Numbered from the stretch's first letter, positions 1 to 8,440 are shown. The stretch is DNA of 41,937 bases from Patescibacteria group bacterium UBA1400 (GCA_002305125.1 DBQG01000016.1:1-41937), one strand, 5' to 3'. The notes: generated by a model not told the origin, from the letters alone. Translations and numbers: made by a program.

Positions 1-688
1 AGTGCCGGTTAAGTTCACCGCTGGATTCAGAAAAAGGATTATAAGCAAAAGACTCGACAACCACAATATCAGGATTAACTTGGGTTAAAGCAGGATAATG
101 TCTATCTTTATAGTTATACTCACTGTTTATTCTTGCCAGCCCCTGTTCTATATTTTCAGCCCCCACACCGTAATTAAGCAAAGTAAAATCAATCTGAGGA
201 TACAAAGACTTAAGCCTTGTTCTAAGATAAGGCATATCTGTACCCATAACGTCTGTCATGGAATCACCTAAAAAAGCAATCGTTTTTTTACCCCTAACCT
301 GACTAATTGCCTGACCAGGCTGAACAGCTTTTGGTTTACTGGTCTCTGATTTAACCACAGATTCTCCTTTAACTTTACCTGTCACATCTTCTTTTTTTTT
401 AGTTTCCGCCTGACTAACAGATTTTAAACTGCTTAAACTGCTGCTTACCTGATTATATGCCAAAAGCCTGGCAAAACCAGAAGTTCCCACTTCTTTATTA
501 CTGCTTCCCCTGACCGTTGTTTTAATTAATTCTGCTTCAGCTACCGGAGTAATAAAATTTTTTGTCTGAGCAAAAGAAAAACCAACCGGCGCCAAAAAAT
601 CGGTAAATTTAAAAGCCGCCCAGGAACTTAAAACAAGACCTATAAATATACCTGTAAAAAGAGTCAAAAAATAGTTTTTAGCCTTCAT
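1..688 (-). CDS. SGNH/GDSL-type hydrolase, N-terminal part (runs off the window)
   Basis: Translation begins at ATG 688 and stays open to base 1, so the 3' end lies outside the window (about 229 codons seen). Residues 1-24 form a signal anchor (KNYFLTLFTGIFIGLVLSS). Residues 50-130 are a Ser/Lys/Thr-rich linker, and the hydrolase domain starts near residue 135. The motif FLGDSMTD at about 139-146 is block I of SGNH hydrolases, with Ser143 as likely nucleophile, and NYGVGAENIEQGL fits block II. The Asp/His block is outside the window. The family includes esterases and O-acetyl-hydrolases of glycans; the substrate here is unknown. It is likely anchored on the outer face of the membrane. A second, more divergent SGNH protein lies at 13862-15520. 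The fold is clear, the substrate is not. Confidence 0.75.
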   Translation of the reverse strand, partial: MKAKNYFLTLFTGIFIGLVLSSWAAFKFTDFLAPVGFSFAQTKNFITPVAEAELIKTTVRGSSNKEVGTSGFARLLAYNQVSSSLSSLKSVSQAETKKKEDVTGKVKGESVVKSETSKPKAVQPGQAISQVRGKKTIAFLGDSMTDVMGTDMPYLRTRLKSLYPQIDFTLLNYGVGAENIEQGLARINSEYNYKDRHYPALTQVNPDIVVVESFAYNPFSESSGELNRH

Positions 689-724
689 TAATATATTTAT
701 CTTTTCAAAACAAAACAACTTTAA

Positions 725-1318
725 TTATTTCAAAGTCTTTAAAAAAAGAGCCATCTTTTCTAAAGCTTTAGCCCGGTGAGAAAGTTTATTTTTCTCCTCA
801 AGACCAAGCTGGGCAAAAGTTTTTCCCCTGCCTTTAACTACAAATAAGGGATCATAACCAAAACCAGCCTTTCCCTGCATTTTTGTTCCGATAATACCTT
901 CACAAACACCACTAGTTACCTTAACTATACCACTTAAAGGATCATAAAAAGCAAGAAAGGCAATAAATCTGGCCGTTCTTTTCTTGTCTGGAAATTTACC
1001 AAGCAGTTTGAGAAGTTTTTTATTTCTGTCCTCATCAGAGCCTGACAAAAATCTTTTGCTTTTAAGACCAAGCTTTCCCGGAAGAGCATCAACTACCAAG
1101 CCTGAATCATCAGCCAGTACAGCCAGGTTTGTTTGCAAACCATAATATTTGGCTTTAAGTAAAGCATTGTCTTTAAAATTTACTCCTGTTTCTTTTGGTT
1201 CAGGACCGAAAAAACCAACATCCTCTAAAGACAAAACCTGAAAACCGTACTTTTCCAACAGCAAACGCGCCTCATTAACCTTGCCCTTTTGTTTGGTGGC
1301 AAAAAGTATTTTTTTCAT
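725..1318 (-). CDS. rdgB: Non-canonical purine NTP pyrophosphatase (RdgB/HAM1)
   Basis: This 197-residue protein has the usual family length and layout. It starts with FATKQKGKVNEA (nucleotide-binding segment), has the catalytic motif ADDSGL at 69-74, and then GKAGFGYDPLF and LSHRAKAL near the end. The family hydrolyses dITP, ITP and XTP to the monophosphate and pyrophosphate, keeping deaminated purines out of DNA and RNA. The segment after ADDSGL reads ALPGKLGLKSKRF where most relatives have a GxxGxxSARY-like stretch, a mild divergence in the base-specificity region. The start has no Shine-Dalgarno sequence. A TAAAAT box (1327-1332, minus) ends 8 nt before the ATG, so the message may be leaderless. 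Confidence 0.93.
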   Translation of the reverse strand: MKKILFATKQKGKVNEARLLLEKYGFQVLSLEDVGFFGPEPKETGVNFKDNALLKAKYYGLQTNLAVLADDSGLVVDALPGKLGLKSKRFLSGSDEDRNKKLLKLLGKFPDKKRTARFIAFLAFYDPLSGIVKVTSGVCEGIIGTKMQGKAGFGYDPLFVVKGRGKTFAQLGLEEKNKLSHRAKALEKMALFLKTLK

Positions 1319-1408
1319 TATTCTTAATTTTAACTAATCAAAATTAAAGTTTAAATGGTTAAATAAAAAAAAGGAAAAAATAAACAAGAGTCTTAGTTTT
1401 AACAAATA

Positions 1409-2236
1409 TCAGGCATACATTCCAATGCTGGCATAACCAACTACCTGGTTTTTAACTCCGGCAGCATCGCCTGAATTAGAATAGTGTAACAGCTTGATTG
1501 TTTCAAAGCCAAGTCTTTGAGCAACCAAAAGGCCTGTTTTTATAGCCAAATGACCACAGCAGACACTTTCCACTCCTGGTTCGGAAAGATTTTTTTTAAT
1601 TGCCTCATTAAGATTTTCAATCCTGCCGCTTTCAATCGCCTTGATTGTCCTTTTATCCACTTTTTGGGCAACCTTATATTCAGGATAATGGGACAAGTCA
1701 GAACTTATTAAAAGCAACGTATCCTGTTTCAGGTTGTCGGCTAAAGCCACAGCAATTTCCGGCAGCTTTCCGGCCAAACTGACATTAAGCAGAAGAGGAA
1801 CAATTTTAGCTTTGGGCAGAACAGTCTGCAAAAAGGGCAGCTCTACTTCTAAACTGTGTTCATAAAAATGATATTTTAAATTAGAACCGATAACAGAATT
1901 TTTTTCCACCAGTTTTTTACCCAAATCCTGATCAACAGGAACTGTTCCTAAAGGAGTCTGCCAAGCACCTCTATCATAACAAGCAGCTGCAGATAATTTA
2001 TTTTGGTGGGAAACTCCAAGCATAATAACTTTTTTAATCTGACTGCCTTCAAGCTGTTTAAAACCCCAGGCAGCTGTTTTACCTGAATAAGCAATGCCGG
2101 CATGGGGAACAGTTAAAATTCTTATCCTACCATAGTTCTTTTTTTCCGCAGCGTCCAAAAAATCGCTGATTTGATCTTTTAAAATAACCTTATCAGCCGG
2201 ATAAAAATTTGAAGCAAAATAAAACGGTCTAATCAT
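1409..2236 (-). CDS. amrB: MEMO1 family protein (AmmeMemoRadiSam system protein B)
   Basis: I place the start at ATG 2236 (275 residues, MIRPFYFASNFYPAD) rather than the upstream ATG 2284. AGGAA sits just before 2236, and a TTGACA/TATAGT pair (2290-2316, minus, 15-nt spacer) would start transcription near 2284. The fold is the MEMO/extradiol dioxygenase-like one. His45 (VPHAGIAYSG), His77 (GVSHQ) and Cys226/227 (VCCGH) match the two His and one Cys that bind metal in human MEMO1. HSLEVELPFL and ISSDLSHY are further family motifs. In many prokaryotes MEMO is encoded with AMMECR1 and a radical-SAM enzyme; neither partner is visible here. The biochemical role is unsettled, so the call is to family only. 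Confidence 0.88.
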   Translation of the reverse strand: MIRPFYFASNFYPADKVILKDQISDFLDAAEKKNYGRIRILTVPHAGIAYSGKTAAWGFKQLEGSQIKKVIMLGVSHQNKLSAAACYDRGAWQTPLGTVPVDQDLGKKLVEKNSVIGSNLKYHFYEHSLEVELPFLQTVLPKAKIVPLLLNVSLAGKLPEIAVALADNLKQDTLLLISSDLSHYPEYKVAQKVDKRTIKAIESGRIENLNEAIKKNLSEPGVESVCCGHLAIKTGLLVAQRLGFETIKLLHYSNSGDAAGVKNQVVGYASIGMYA

Positions 2237-2320
2237 TTTTCCTGTACTATTATAAAAGAAGAAAAAATTTTCATCAACTATCATTAACCACTATAAAATA
2301 TAAAACAAGCTGTCAAATGT

Positions 2321-2349
2321 TTGGCAATTTTTAATTTAAACATTATAAT
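2321..2349 (+). promoter_or_regulatory. Sigma70-type promoter for the 2378 gene
   Basis: TTGGCA (2321-2326) and a perfect TATAAT (2344-2349) are separated by exactly 17 nt. Transcription would begin near 2356, giving a leader of about 22 nt that has no Shine-Dalgarno sequence. The opposite strand carries TTGACA/TATAGT for the MEMO gene in the same interval, so this is a divergent promoter region. Confidence 0.7.
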
Positions 2350-2377
2350 TAATAATTATTTTTAAAAAAATTTAATC

Positions 2378-2830
2378 ATGAAGCTTTTCCAAAAAATCCT
2401 AAACTTAATCAAAACAAGAAAAAAACAGCTTAAAATAGCAGGAATTATTATTCTTTACCTTGGCGCCGGCCTGGGTTTTTACTTTGGCTTGTTTGCTAAA
2501 AAAGCCAAATCAGAAACAGAAGTTTTAAACCCGATTGTAAGCCAGGAACCTTCAAAAAAACCAGCCTTTTCCAAAATTCCTGAAGTTTCCATCCCTCCCC
2601 AGCCTTCTTATAAACCAGTCATTAAAAAACCTGCCAGCCAAACCCCTTCTCCAGTCTCCCAATCCAGCCCAAGTCCAAGTCCAAGCCTTTCCCCGTCCCC
2701 ATCCCAGGAAATAACCTCTCCTTCTCCCTCGGCCTCCCCAAGTCAAAACCCCAACCCTTCACCTTCGCTTTCAGCCTCTCCATCTCCTTCAGCTTCGCCG
2801 AACCAAATCCCCTTGCCCGAATCTTCTTAA
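2378..2830 (+). CDS. Small membrane-anchored Pro/Ser-rich protein, function unknown
   Basis: The 150-residue protein starts with a basic cytoplasmic tail (KLFQKILNLIKTRKKQLK). One transmembrane helix follows at about 20-40 (IAGIIILYLGAGLGFYFGLF), and the rest is a Pro/Ser-rich exterior segment. From about residue 88 this becomes SPSPSPSLSPSP-type repeats running to the C terminus. No folded domain is visible beyond the helix. The same kind of linker joins domains in the proteins at 13862 and 16734, so this may be a stalk or a protein whose folded domain has been lost. The gene has its own promoter and is followed by a likely terminator, so it appears to be a single-gene unit. Confidence 0.7.
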   Translation: MKLFQKILNLIKTRKKQLKIAGIIILYLGAGLGFYFGLFAKKAKSETEVLNPIVSQEPSKKPAFSKIPEVSIPPQPSYKPVIKKPASQTPSPVSQSSPSPSPSLSPSPSQEITSPSPSASPSQNPNPSPSLSASPSPSASPNQIPLPESS

Positions 2831-2850
2831 TCTGTTTAAATTAACCAATT

Positions 2851-2877
2851 ACTTTAATAATTAAGTTAAAGTTTTTT
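2851..2877 (+). terminator. AT-rich intrinsic terminator after the Pro/Ser-rich gene
   Basis: ACTTTAA (2851-2857) pairs with TTAAAGT (2866-2872) and is followed directly by a run of Ts to 2877. The stem is AT-rich and weak, but its position 20 nt after the stop codon fits a terminator. The remaining interval up to 3045 holds only a second small hairpin (GGAAAAC 2995-3001 / GTTTTCC 3006-3012). Confidence 0.45.
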
Positions 2878-3045
2878 CATCTAAAAAATGACACTTCAAC
2901 GCTTCTTACTCCTTTACTTGTCTTACTGGGATAAGTGCTAAAAAATTTATTTGTCAGAAAAGCTTTTTTAAACTAAAATAAAACCTAGGTTAAAGGAAAA
3001 CTTTTGTTTTCCAATTTTTAAAACATTAAAGTTTTTTAATAAAAA

Positions 3046-4380
3046 ATGATTTTATCCATACCTTTAAAACTTATTATCTCCTTAATCTTGGGTGCTGTTA
3101 TCGGACTGGAAAGAGAAACCTATGAAAAAGAAATCAGCAAACCCCACGATATTCCTTCAGGCGGCCTAGGAGTCAGAACTTTTGCCCTAATCACTTTACT
3201 GGGAACTATCTCCGGGCTATTAAGAAATGATTTTTTCAGTCTGTTTTTAACCATAAATATTGCCTTTATGCTGTTAACTTTAAGCTACTATGTTATTGGC
3301 AGTATTTTAACCAAAGATAATGGCATTACCACTGAGCTGGGCATTATTTTTGCCTACCTAATGGGGGTTTTTATAAGTCTGGAGGTTTTTGCCATTCAGA
3401 TAGTTTTGGCTCTAACCGTAGTTTTAATCCTGATTCTTTCCCGTAAGGCTGAGATAAAAGCCTTTATTTACGGGATTAAAAGATCAGAAATAAATGCTTT
3501 TATCAGTTATGCCCTTATTGCTCTTGTTATCCTTCCTTTTTTACCTAACCAGTCTTTTACTCTTGCCAATATCCCCAATCTGGAAACCATTTTAGCCTCT
3601 TACAATATAAATTTAGGCTTTTTGAAAGATGTAGAAATTATAAATCCCAGCCGCTTATGGCTGATTGTAGCCTTAATAACAGGCGTTGATATTTTTGGTT
3701 ATCTGCTGGAAAAAACCATTGGCCAGAAAAAAGGTTGGCTTTTAACCAGTATTGCCGGCGGTTTTATCTCTTCAACAGCCACCACTCAATCCCTGGCCCA
3801 GCAAAGTAAAAAGTCACCTAATACCAATACCCTGGTAGCGGCAGCTATTTTTGCCAACCTAACCTCTTTTATTCAAATCTTTATCTTGATTGCCCTTATC
3901 AACAGTATGTTTTTAGTCAGAAGTACCTTGTTTATTCTAAGCATTGTCTTAAGTTCATTTGCAGCTGGAATTTTCTTCTTAAAGAAAAAGGAAAATGTTA
4001 ACCTTGACCAAACCAAACAAACCTTAAAACAGGACAAAATCTTTGCCCTTGGCCCAGCCTTAAAGTTTGCCCTGCTTTTTTCTTTAATCAAACTAGCAAG
4101 CAAACTTTCTCTAGTTTTCTTTGGCTCAGGTGGCTTTTTGGTTACAACCGCCATTGCTTCTTTTGCCGGACTGGATGCCATTACCATCAATACTTCCGAA
4201 CTGGTACAAACCACCATCTCTTATCAAACCGGAATTCTGGCTCTGATTTTAGCCAATGCCATCAACCTACTTAGTAAAACTGTTTACAGCTTTGCCCAGG
4301 GTAAAAAAGAGTTTGCCTTGAAGTTTGGCCTAAGCATGGGAGTTGTTATTGCCGCCAGCTTTATAGGCCTTCTGGCTTAA
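3046..4380 (+). CDS. MgtC/SapB family membrane protein with C-terminal DUF4010 region
   Basis: This 444-residue, highly hydrophobic protein has roughly eleven to twelve predicted membrane segments. The N-terminal part (about 1-130) has the MgtC-type signature: LILGAVIGLERE, then GLGVRTFALITLLG. The C-terminal half matches the DUF4010 type of domain, with GGFISSTATTQSLAQQS at about 235-255 and ANLTSFIQI after it. MgtC proteins are linked to growth at low magnesium and to membrane energetics; no transport function is proven for the MgtC-DUF4010 architecture. No good Shine-Dalgarno sequence precedes the ATG; a TTTAAT box ends 5 nt before it without a convincing -35. The gene overlaps the convergent gene at 4377 by 4 nt at the stop codons. 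Confidence 0.82.
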   Translation: MILSIPLKLIISLILGAVIGLERETYEKEISKPHDIPSGGLGVRTFALITLLGTISGLLRNDFFSLFLTINIAFMLLTLSYYVIGSILTKDNGITTELGIIFAYLMGVFISLEVFAIQIVLALTVVLILILSRKAEIKAFIYGIKRSEINAFISYALIALVILPFLPNQSFTLANIPNLETILASYNINLGFLKDVEIINPSRLWLIVALITGVDIFGYLLEKTIGQKKGWLLTSIAGGFISSTATTQSLAQQSKKSPNTNTLVAAAIFANLTSFIQIFILIALINSMFLVRSTLFILSIVLSSFAAGIFFLKKKENVNLDQTKQTLKQDKIFALGPALKFALLFSLIKLASKLSLVFFGSGGFLVTTAIASFAGLDAITINTSELVQTTISYQTGILALILANAINLLSKTVYSFAQGKKEFALKFGLSMGVVIAASFIGLLA

Positions 4381-4652
4381 GAAAAAAGATCAACTAAAAA
4401 ATCAACTCTGTTTTTGATTCCTTTCCAAAAAATAAAAAAGTAGCTTTTTTCCGGAATAAAAATAACGCTTTTACCTGACTTTTGCGGCTCCGGCTCGGCC
4501 GGAGAAATAACCAAAGTCACTTCTGTTTGCGTTTGTTCCTCTGCCAAAGCAATAAGATAACCTGATCTAAACGCTTTCTGATTAAGAACAAAAACAAATA
4601 AAATTAAGCCAAAAATAAACAAAACAAATTTGAGCTTATGTTTAAACTCCAT
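4377..4652 (-). CDS. Small exported or membrane-anchored protein, function unknown
   Basis: The 91-residue product has a positively charged start, a hydrophobic helix at about 8-24 (KFVLFIFGLILFVFVLNQ) and a cleavage-like region ending near ALAEEQ. A short Glu/Pro-rich segment and a hydrophobic, aromatic C-terminal stretch (KSYFFIFWKGIKNRVDFLVDLF) follow. I recognise no family. Reality is supported by a good promoter directly upstream on the minus strand (4659-4687) whose predicted start falls on the ATG itself. It converges with the MgtC-like gene and shares the last 4 nt with it. Confidence 0.55.
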   Translation of the reverse strand: MEFKHKLKFVLFIFGLILFVFVLNQKAFRSGYLIALAEEQTQTEVTLVISPAEPEPQKSGKSVIFIPEKSYFFIFWKGIKNRVDFLVDLFS

Positions 4653-4658
4653 TCTTTT

Positions 4659-4687
4659 ATTTTAGAAACTTGACAAAAGAATAACAA
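4659..4687 (-). promoter_or_regulatory. Promoter giving a predicted leaderless mRNA for the 4652 gene
   Basis: On the minus strand TTGTTA (4687-4682) and TAAAAT (4664-4659) are 17 nt apart. The -10 box ends 6 nt before the ATG at 4652, so the expected start point is the A of the start codon. There is no Shine-Dalgarno sequence. Confidence 0.55.
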
Positions 4688-4794
4688 TATGTAACAGTTA
4701 TTTATATATGATACATTTTGTATGCTTAGTATAAGATGAATGATATAAAGGCATACTTTAATCTAAAAAATAATCTTAATATCTATTTGCTTAA

Positions 4795-5289
4795 ATGAAA
4801 ACTAAACTGCCCAAATTAAAAATCTGTTTTGGTTTTATCTTACTCTTTCTTCTTCTAAGCTTAGCCGTTAAACAAACTTTTAGTGCTTCTGATTTTCAAA
4901 TTCAGTCTCCTGCCATTAATATTGAAAATGAAAAAGCAGAATTTTCTTTTTATCTTACCAATCAAACAAACCAAAACCTTAAACCAAAAGGTTATGTGGA
5001 ATTAAAAAATCAAGCAGGAACTCTGATCTGGAAAAAAGAGATTAACTACCAAACAAGTTTAGCTGCCAGTAAAACCGATAAATTAAGCTTTTTTTGGGAA
5101 CCAAGTTTAAAATCACTAGGTCGGGTTAAGGCTAAGATTGTTGTCAGGGACAGTTTAAAACAACACAGCCAGCAAGAAGAGTTTTCTTTTTTAGTTCTGC
5201 CTAATCTTTTTGGAGGAATGGCCGCAGCTTCTCTGGTAATCTTGGGAAGCCGCAGTATTTTAAAGTTTACCAAACTACTAGTAGTTTAA
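4795..5289 (+). CDS. Anchored Ig-like extracellular protein of the WxL/DUF916-type locus
   Basis: The 164-residue protein has a signal peptide (residues 1-31, ending near TFSAS) and an all-beta ectodomain of about 100 residues. A C-terminal hydrophobic helix (FGGMAAASLVILGSRSILKF) follows, with only a few residues after it. The ectodomain wording (NIENEKAEFSFYLTNQTNQNLKP, then a WKKEI strand) resembles the alternating strands of DUF916-type and other Ig-like domains, but is too short to name. It lies 27 nt before the small WxL-like gene and probably shares its transcript. A role in holding or presenting the secreted partner on the surface is inferred from context only. Confidence 0.6.
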   Translation: MKTKLPKLKICFGFILLFLLLSLAVKQTFSASDFQIQSPAINIENEKAEFSFYLTNQTNQNLKPKGYVELKNQAGTLIWKKEINYQTSLAASKTDKLSFFWEPSLKSLGRVKAKIVVRDSLKQHSQQEEFSFLVLPNLFGGMAAASLVILGSRSILKFTKLLVV

Positions 5290-5316
5290 ATTTACAAAGA
5301 AAGGAGGTGAAAAAAA

Positions 5317-5895
5317 ATGAAAATAATCAAAAAACTGATAGCAGCCTTAGCGATGATGGCTTTAGTAGCTGGACCCGCTTTAGCTGCCACAACTGATCAA
5401 ACTAATCTATCACTAGCTGTAACTGCAGGAGCCTTATCGGTTGTCTCCGACGCCTCAGCTGCTTTGGCCGGAGTTTCGGTTTCAACCTCAAGCCAACAAA
5501 CCTATACAGGTTCAGGCTTAGGTAATGACAGCAGTGATATTGCCGTAACCTCAGCCGACACAAGAGGAGAACATACTCCTTCCGGCTGGTCAACCACCGC
5601 CACTTTAACAGATTTGACAAGTGGAAGCGGTGACAGCGTTGATTTAACCAACTTTACCAATAATTTCAGCGCTGTTACTGTTAATTCCGGAGACAGCACT
5701 GGCGTTAGTGCGGGCAGCGGAGCCGGGCTGGTTGATACTGATGATGATGGCGTCTCTGATGTTTTTTCAGTGACTACAGCTTCGGCTGGCAATGGACAAG
5801 GAGAATACCAAGTCGCTATGGGCTTGGATTTAACTATTCCTGCCAATCAACAAGCTGGTACTTATGCTGGAACCGTAGATTTATCGATCCAGTAA
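5317..5895 (+). CDS. Small secreted WxL-like surface protein
   Basis: The 192-residue protein starts at an ATG behind an excellent ribosome site (AAAGGAGGTG, 8-nt spacing), suggesting high expression. Residues 1-24 are a classic signal peptide (MMALVAGPALA). The mature protein is rich in Ser, Thr, Gly and Asp with almost no Lys. It carries the landmarks of a WxL domain: DTRGEHTPSGWSTTATLTDL near the middle, where the Trp motif reads W-S-T instead of WxL, and a C-terminal YQVAMGLDLTIPANQQAGTY strand ending in VDLSIQ. In Firmicutes, WxL domains bind peptidoglycan non-covalently and work with DUF916 proteins. An intrinsic terminator follows (5916-5941). The degenerate Trp motif leaves some doubt. 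Confidence 0.72.
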   Translation: MKIIKKLIAALAMMALVAGPALAATTDQTNLSLAVTAGALSVVSDASAALAGVSVSTSSQQTYTGSGLGNDSSDIAVTSADTRGEHTPSGWSTTATLTDLTSGSGDSVDLTNFTNNFSAVTVNSGDSTGVSAGSGAGLVDTDDDGVSDVFSVTTASAGNGQGEYQVAMGLDLTIPANQQAGTYAGTVDLSIQ

Positions 5896-5915
5896 AAAAA
5901 ACAAGGAAACAAAAG

Positions 5916-5941
5916 ACGCTCCAATTTTTGGGGCGTTTTTT
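5916..5941 (+). terminator. Intrinsic terminator after the WxL-like gene
   Basis: ACGCTCC (5916-5922) pairs with GGGGCGT (5930-5936, one G-T pair) across a 7-nt loop, followed by six Ts. It separates the WxL-like gene from the DUF916-like genes, which have their own promoter. Confidence 0.85.
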
Positions 5942-5952
5942 GATGGGTAAAG

Positions 5953-5981
5953 TTGACTTTTAAACTATGCATATTTACTAT
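5953..5981 (+). promoter_or_regulatory. Probable promoter of the two DUF916-like genes
   Basis: TTGACT (5953-5958) and TACTAT (5976-5981) have a 17-nt spacer, right after the preceding terminator. The expected leader of about 65 nt ends in AAAGGAG before the ATG at 6053. Confidence 0.5.
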
Positions 5982-6052
5982 ATAAACAGTGCTTATTTAC
6001 TAAATATTTTTTTATCAGCTTTATTTATTTAAAAAAAACAAAGGAGTTTTTT

Positions 6053-7024
6053 ATGAAGAATTATAAACTGTTTTTACTTCTCTTCCTGCTTTTAACTCTC
6101 CTTGTTTCCACCTTTCTTTTAACTGATAAAATCCTGGCTGTTAGCTTTAAAGGCTTGGCTGTTTTTCCTGCTGACTATGAGGCTGGAGAACAAGGCTCTC
6201 AGGCTCATTTTGAATATGAGCTTTATCCGGGAGAAGAAAAACAAGACAGGTTAAGAATCGTTAATAATACAGGTGAAGACAGAACCTTTATTATCTTCCC
6301 CACTGATGGCACCACTACTAAAGACGGTGCTTTTGCCTTAAAAGGTTTTGAAGAAGAAAAACAGGAAGTGGGAAAATGGATAACTTTATCAGAAACTGAA
6401 GTTTTTATCCCCAATGAGCAAGAGGCTCTAGTTGACTTTATGGTTAAAATCCCGGGCCAAATTGAAGTAGGAGATCATTTGGGTGGCATTTCCGTCTTTA
6501 GCAAAGAAGATCAGGAAGAAGAGGAAAACAAAGGCATGGTACTGACCATTAAAACAAGGGTAGGTGTCAGGATTTACATCACTGTTCCGGGTGAAATTGA
6601 AAAAAAATTAATGATTACCGAGTTTACCGGCAAACTAGATAATGACCTTGACAAGATCGTTTTCAGCTTTGGCTTGGAAAACCAGGGAAATGTAAGACTA
6701 GAGCCGGTGGGCGATATTATCGCTCAAAGCACCCTTTTTGGAAGTGGTCAGGCAACCTTTCCCATTAACTTAAGAATGGTGCTTCCGGAAAAACCAACCC
6801 TGGTACCTGTTGTTTGGGAAAATACTCCCTTGCTGGGAAAGTATATGGTTAAAGCCAATGTTAAGTACGGAGATCAACCTCATCAGGTGGCTTATCAGGA
6901 AATAGAGGTTTCCTTTATCACCAAAAAGGCCAAAGTTCTTATCGGTTTAGGACTGCTGGCAGCAGTTATTGTTTTTACCTCTTTGGTTAAAAAAACAACC
7001 AACACCAAGGTAAAAAGAAGATAA
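6053..7024 (+). CDS. DUF916-like (WxL-associated) membrane-anchored surface protein
   Basis: The 323-residue protein has a signal peptide (1-30), an extracellular all-beta region, one membrane helix at about 295-312 (VLIGLGLLAAVIVFTSLV) and a short basic tail (KKTTNTKVKRR). This is the topology of the DUF916 proteins found beside WxL proteins in Firmicutes. The wording also fits: YELYPGEEKQDRLRIVNNTG, then IIFPTDGTT, VKIPGQIEVGDHLGGISVF and TRVGVRIYITVPGEI, the last two being typical of the family. In lactic bacteria and Enterococcus such proteins bind peptidoglycan and WxL partners. An AAAGGAG site sets the start. The next gene at 7059 is a paralogue 34 nt away. Confidence 0.8.
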   Translation: MKNYKLFLLLFLLLTLLVSTFLLTDKILAVSFKGLAVFPADYEAGEQGSQAHFEYELYPGEEKQDRLRIVNNTGEDRTFIIFPTDGTTTKDGAFALKGFEEEKQEVGKWITLSETEVFIPNEQEALVDFMVKIPGQIEVGDHLGGISVFSKEDQEEEENKGMVLTIKTRVGVRIYITVPGEIEKKLMITEFTGKLDNDLDKIVFSFGLENQGNVRLEPVGDIIAQSTLFGSGQATFPINLRMVLPEKPTLVPVVWENTPLLGKYMVKANVKYGDQPHQVAYQEIEVSFITKKAKVLIGLGLLAAVIVFTSLVKKTTNTKVKRR

Positions 7025-7058
7025 CTAAAAGTTTTGTTATCAAAAAAAGGACCTTTTA

Positions 7059-8360
7059 GTGCTTAAAAAAGGAAACTATTATAAAGTCTTAAGCTTAAGC
7101 TTTCTCTGGTTTTGCAGCCTGGCTTTTCCCTCCCCAGGATTAGCTGCCGACCTAGGTATGAAACCAAGCCACACCAAAGATGTTAACTTAAATGAATCCT
7201 TAAAACCAGGTGAAGAAAAAGAGTTTGAATTTACCCTCATCAATCTAACCCAGGACCAGATGACCGTTTCCCTGGAAGTTAAAGACTTAGAAAAAACCCT
7301 GGATTCAGGCGAATATGTGTTTAAACCCTTTTCTGACACTGATGATAATGTTCAGCTGTCAGGATTAATAAGCTTAAAGCAGGAAAAAATCACCCTGACT
7401 CCCGGTCAAAGAAAAACAATTTTTTTAAGTATCAATATTCCCGGCAGCATCCAGCCGGGAGAGTATCTGGGCGGACTTGTAGCCACTAATAGTCAGACGG
7501 ACCGGGAACTGGCCTTAAGCAAACTTGATCTTGTTATTGAAGGCAGTTTAAGCAAAAGCCTTGAGGCTAGCTTGGATAAAGAAATAAATCAGGACAAACT
7601 AACCCTTGTTTTTAACCTAAAAAACACCGGCAATACCAAAATTGACGGCCTGGCCATAAACAGCAAGATTAAAAATACCAAACTGGAAAAAATATTAAAC
7701 CTGGAAAGAGTAACCGTTATTCCTTTTGACTCTTTTATTCTGCCAGGCCAAACCATAACTTTAAAAAAAGAGCTTGCATTTGAACTTGACCCTATCGGCT
7801 TTTACTTTCTGGAGGCAGAAATAAACTATGGGGGTAATCAACCGGAAAAGCTTAAACAAAGTTTTTCCCACAACTCGGTCAAAAAAATAATCATTTGGGG
7901 AGGAGTATCAACTCTGGGCCTGACACTAATAATTTTTCTAAGTCTTAAATTTTTAAAATGGTACCTTAAAAAAAGAAAACAGGCTAAAACAATCAATGAC
8001 CGCTGGAACAGGGTTGTTAATGATCTTTTGGAAGGTAAAAGTTTAGAAAACAGCTTAGATGAGAAAACACTGCAAAAAATAACCGGCGAGCTTAAACAGG
8101 AGATCACCAAATCAATCAAGCAGGAGATTAAAAAATCAGAAGAAAATATCACTAAAAAAATAAAACAAACTTCACGCTATGTTAAGGAAAATATTGAAAT
8201 TTCTAAACTGACTTTGGCAAGGCAAAGTAAAACTTCGCCCAAATATCTGATTTATATGGGTAAAAAAGATAAAAACGATTATAAATCCCTGATGCCGCAA
8301 AACAAGAAAAAACAAGGCAACTTCTTTTTTAAAAGAATAAAAGTTGATAAAGAAAAATGA
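7059..8360 (+). CDS. DUF916-like anchored protein with long basic cytoplasmic tail
   Basis: The start is GTG 7059, behind AAAAAGGA at 8-nt spacing (433 residues). Residues 1-30 are a signal peptide (SPGLAA) and 31-270 an extracellular beta region with SLKPGEEKEFEFTLINLT, LTPGQRKTIFLSINIPGS and PGEYLGGLVAT, parallel to the gene before it. The membrane helix spans about 277-300. The tail of some 130 residues is very Lys-rich and probably helical (ELKQEITKSIKQEIKKSEEN), which is unusual, as most DUF916 proteins end soon after the membrane. The tail could bind a cytoplasmic partner or the nucleoid; this is inference. The family call rests on the paired context and shared motifs. Confidence 0.72.
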   Translation: MLKKGNYYKVLSLSFLWFCSLAFPSPGLAADLGMKPSHTKDVNLNESLKPGEEKEFEFTLINLTQDQMTVSLEVKDLEKTLDSGEYVFKPFSDTDDNVQLSGLISLKQEKITLTPGQRKTIFLSINIPGSIQPGEYLGGLVATNSQTDRELALSKLDLVIEGSLSKSLEASLDKEINQDKLTLVFNLKNTGNTKIDGLAINSKIKNTKLEKILNLERVTVIPFDSFILPGQTITLKKELAFELDPIGFYFLEAEINYGGNQPEKLKQSFSHNSVKKIIIWGGVSTLGLTLIIFLSLKFLKWYLKKRKQAKTINDRWNRVVNDLLEGKSLENSLDEKTLQKITGELKQEITKSIKQEIKKSEENITKKIKQTSRYVKENIEISKLTLARQSKTSPKYLIYMGKKDKNDYKSLMPQNKKKQGNFFFKRIKVDKEK

Positions 8361-8440
8361 ATCTCTATGAACTTTGAGTCCATAGTATCTTCTTTCAACA
8401 AATCTTTGATTTGAGCAATAAACCTTTGTTAAGATTAAAA

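Noticed and set aside
2888..2941. 17-codon plus-strand ORF in the gap after the Pro/Ser-rich gene
   Set aside because: No ribosome site or promoter, and no composition signal beyond chance.
4710..4757. Inverted repeats ATACATTTTGTAT and GTATGC...GCATAC before the 4795 gene
   Set aside because: Short arms in very AT-rich DNA, with no clear promoter nearby to give them meaning; possible operator but not supportable.
8395..8420. CAAATC-TTT-GATTTG hairpin between convergent genes as a terminator
   Set aside because: Six-bp AT-rich stem with a 3-nt loop and no T run on either strand.
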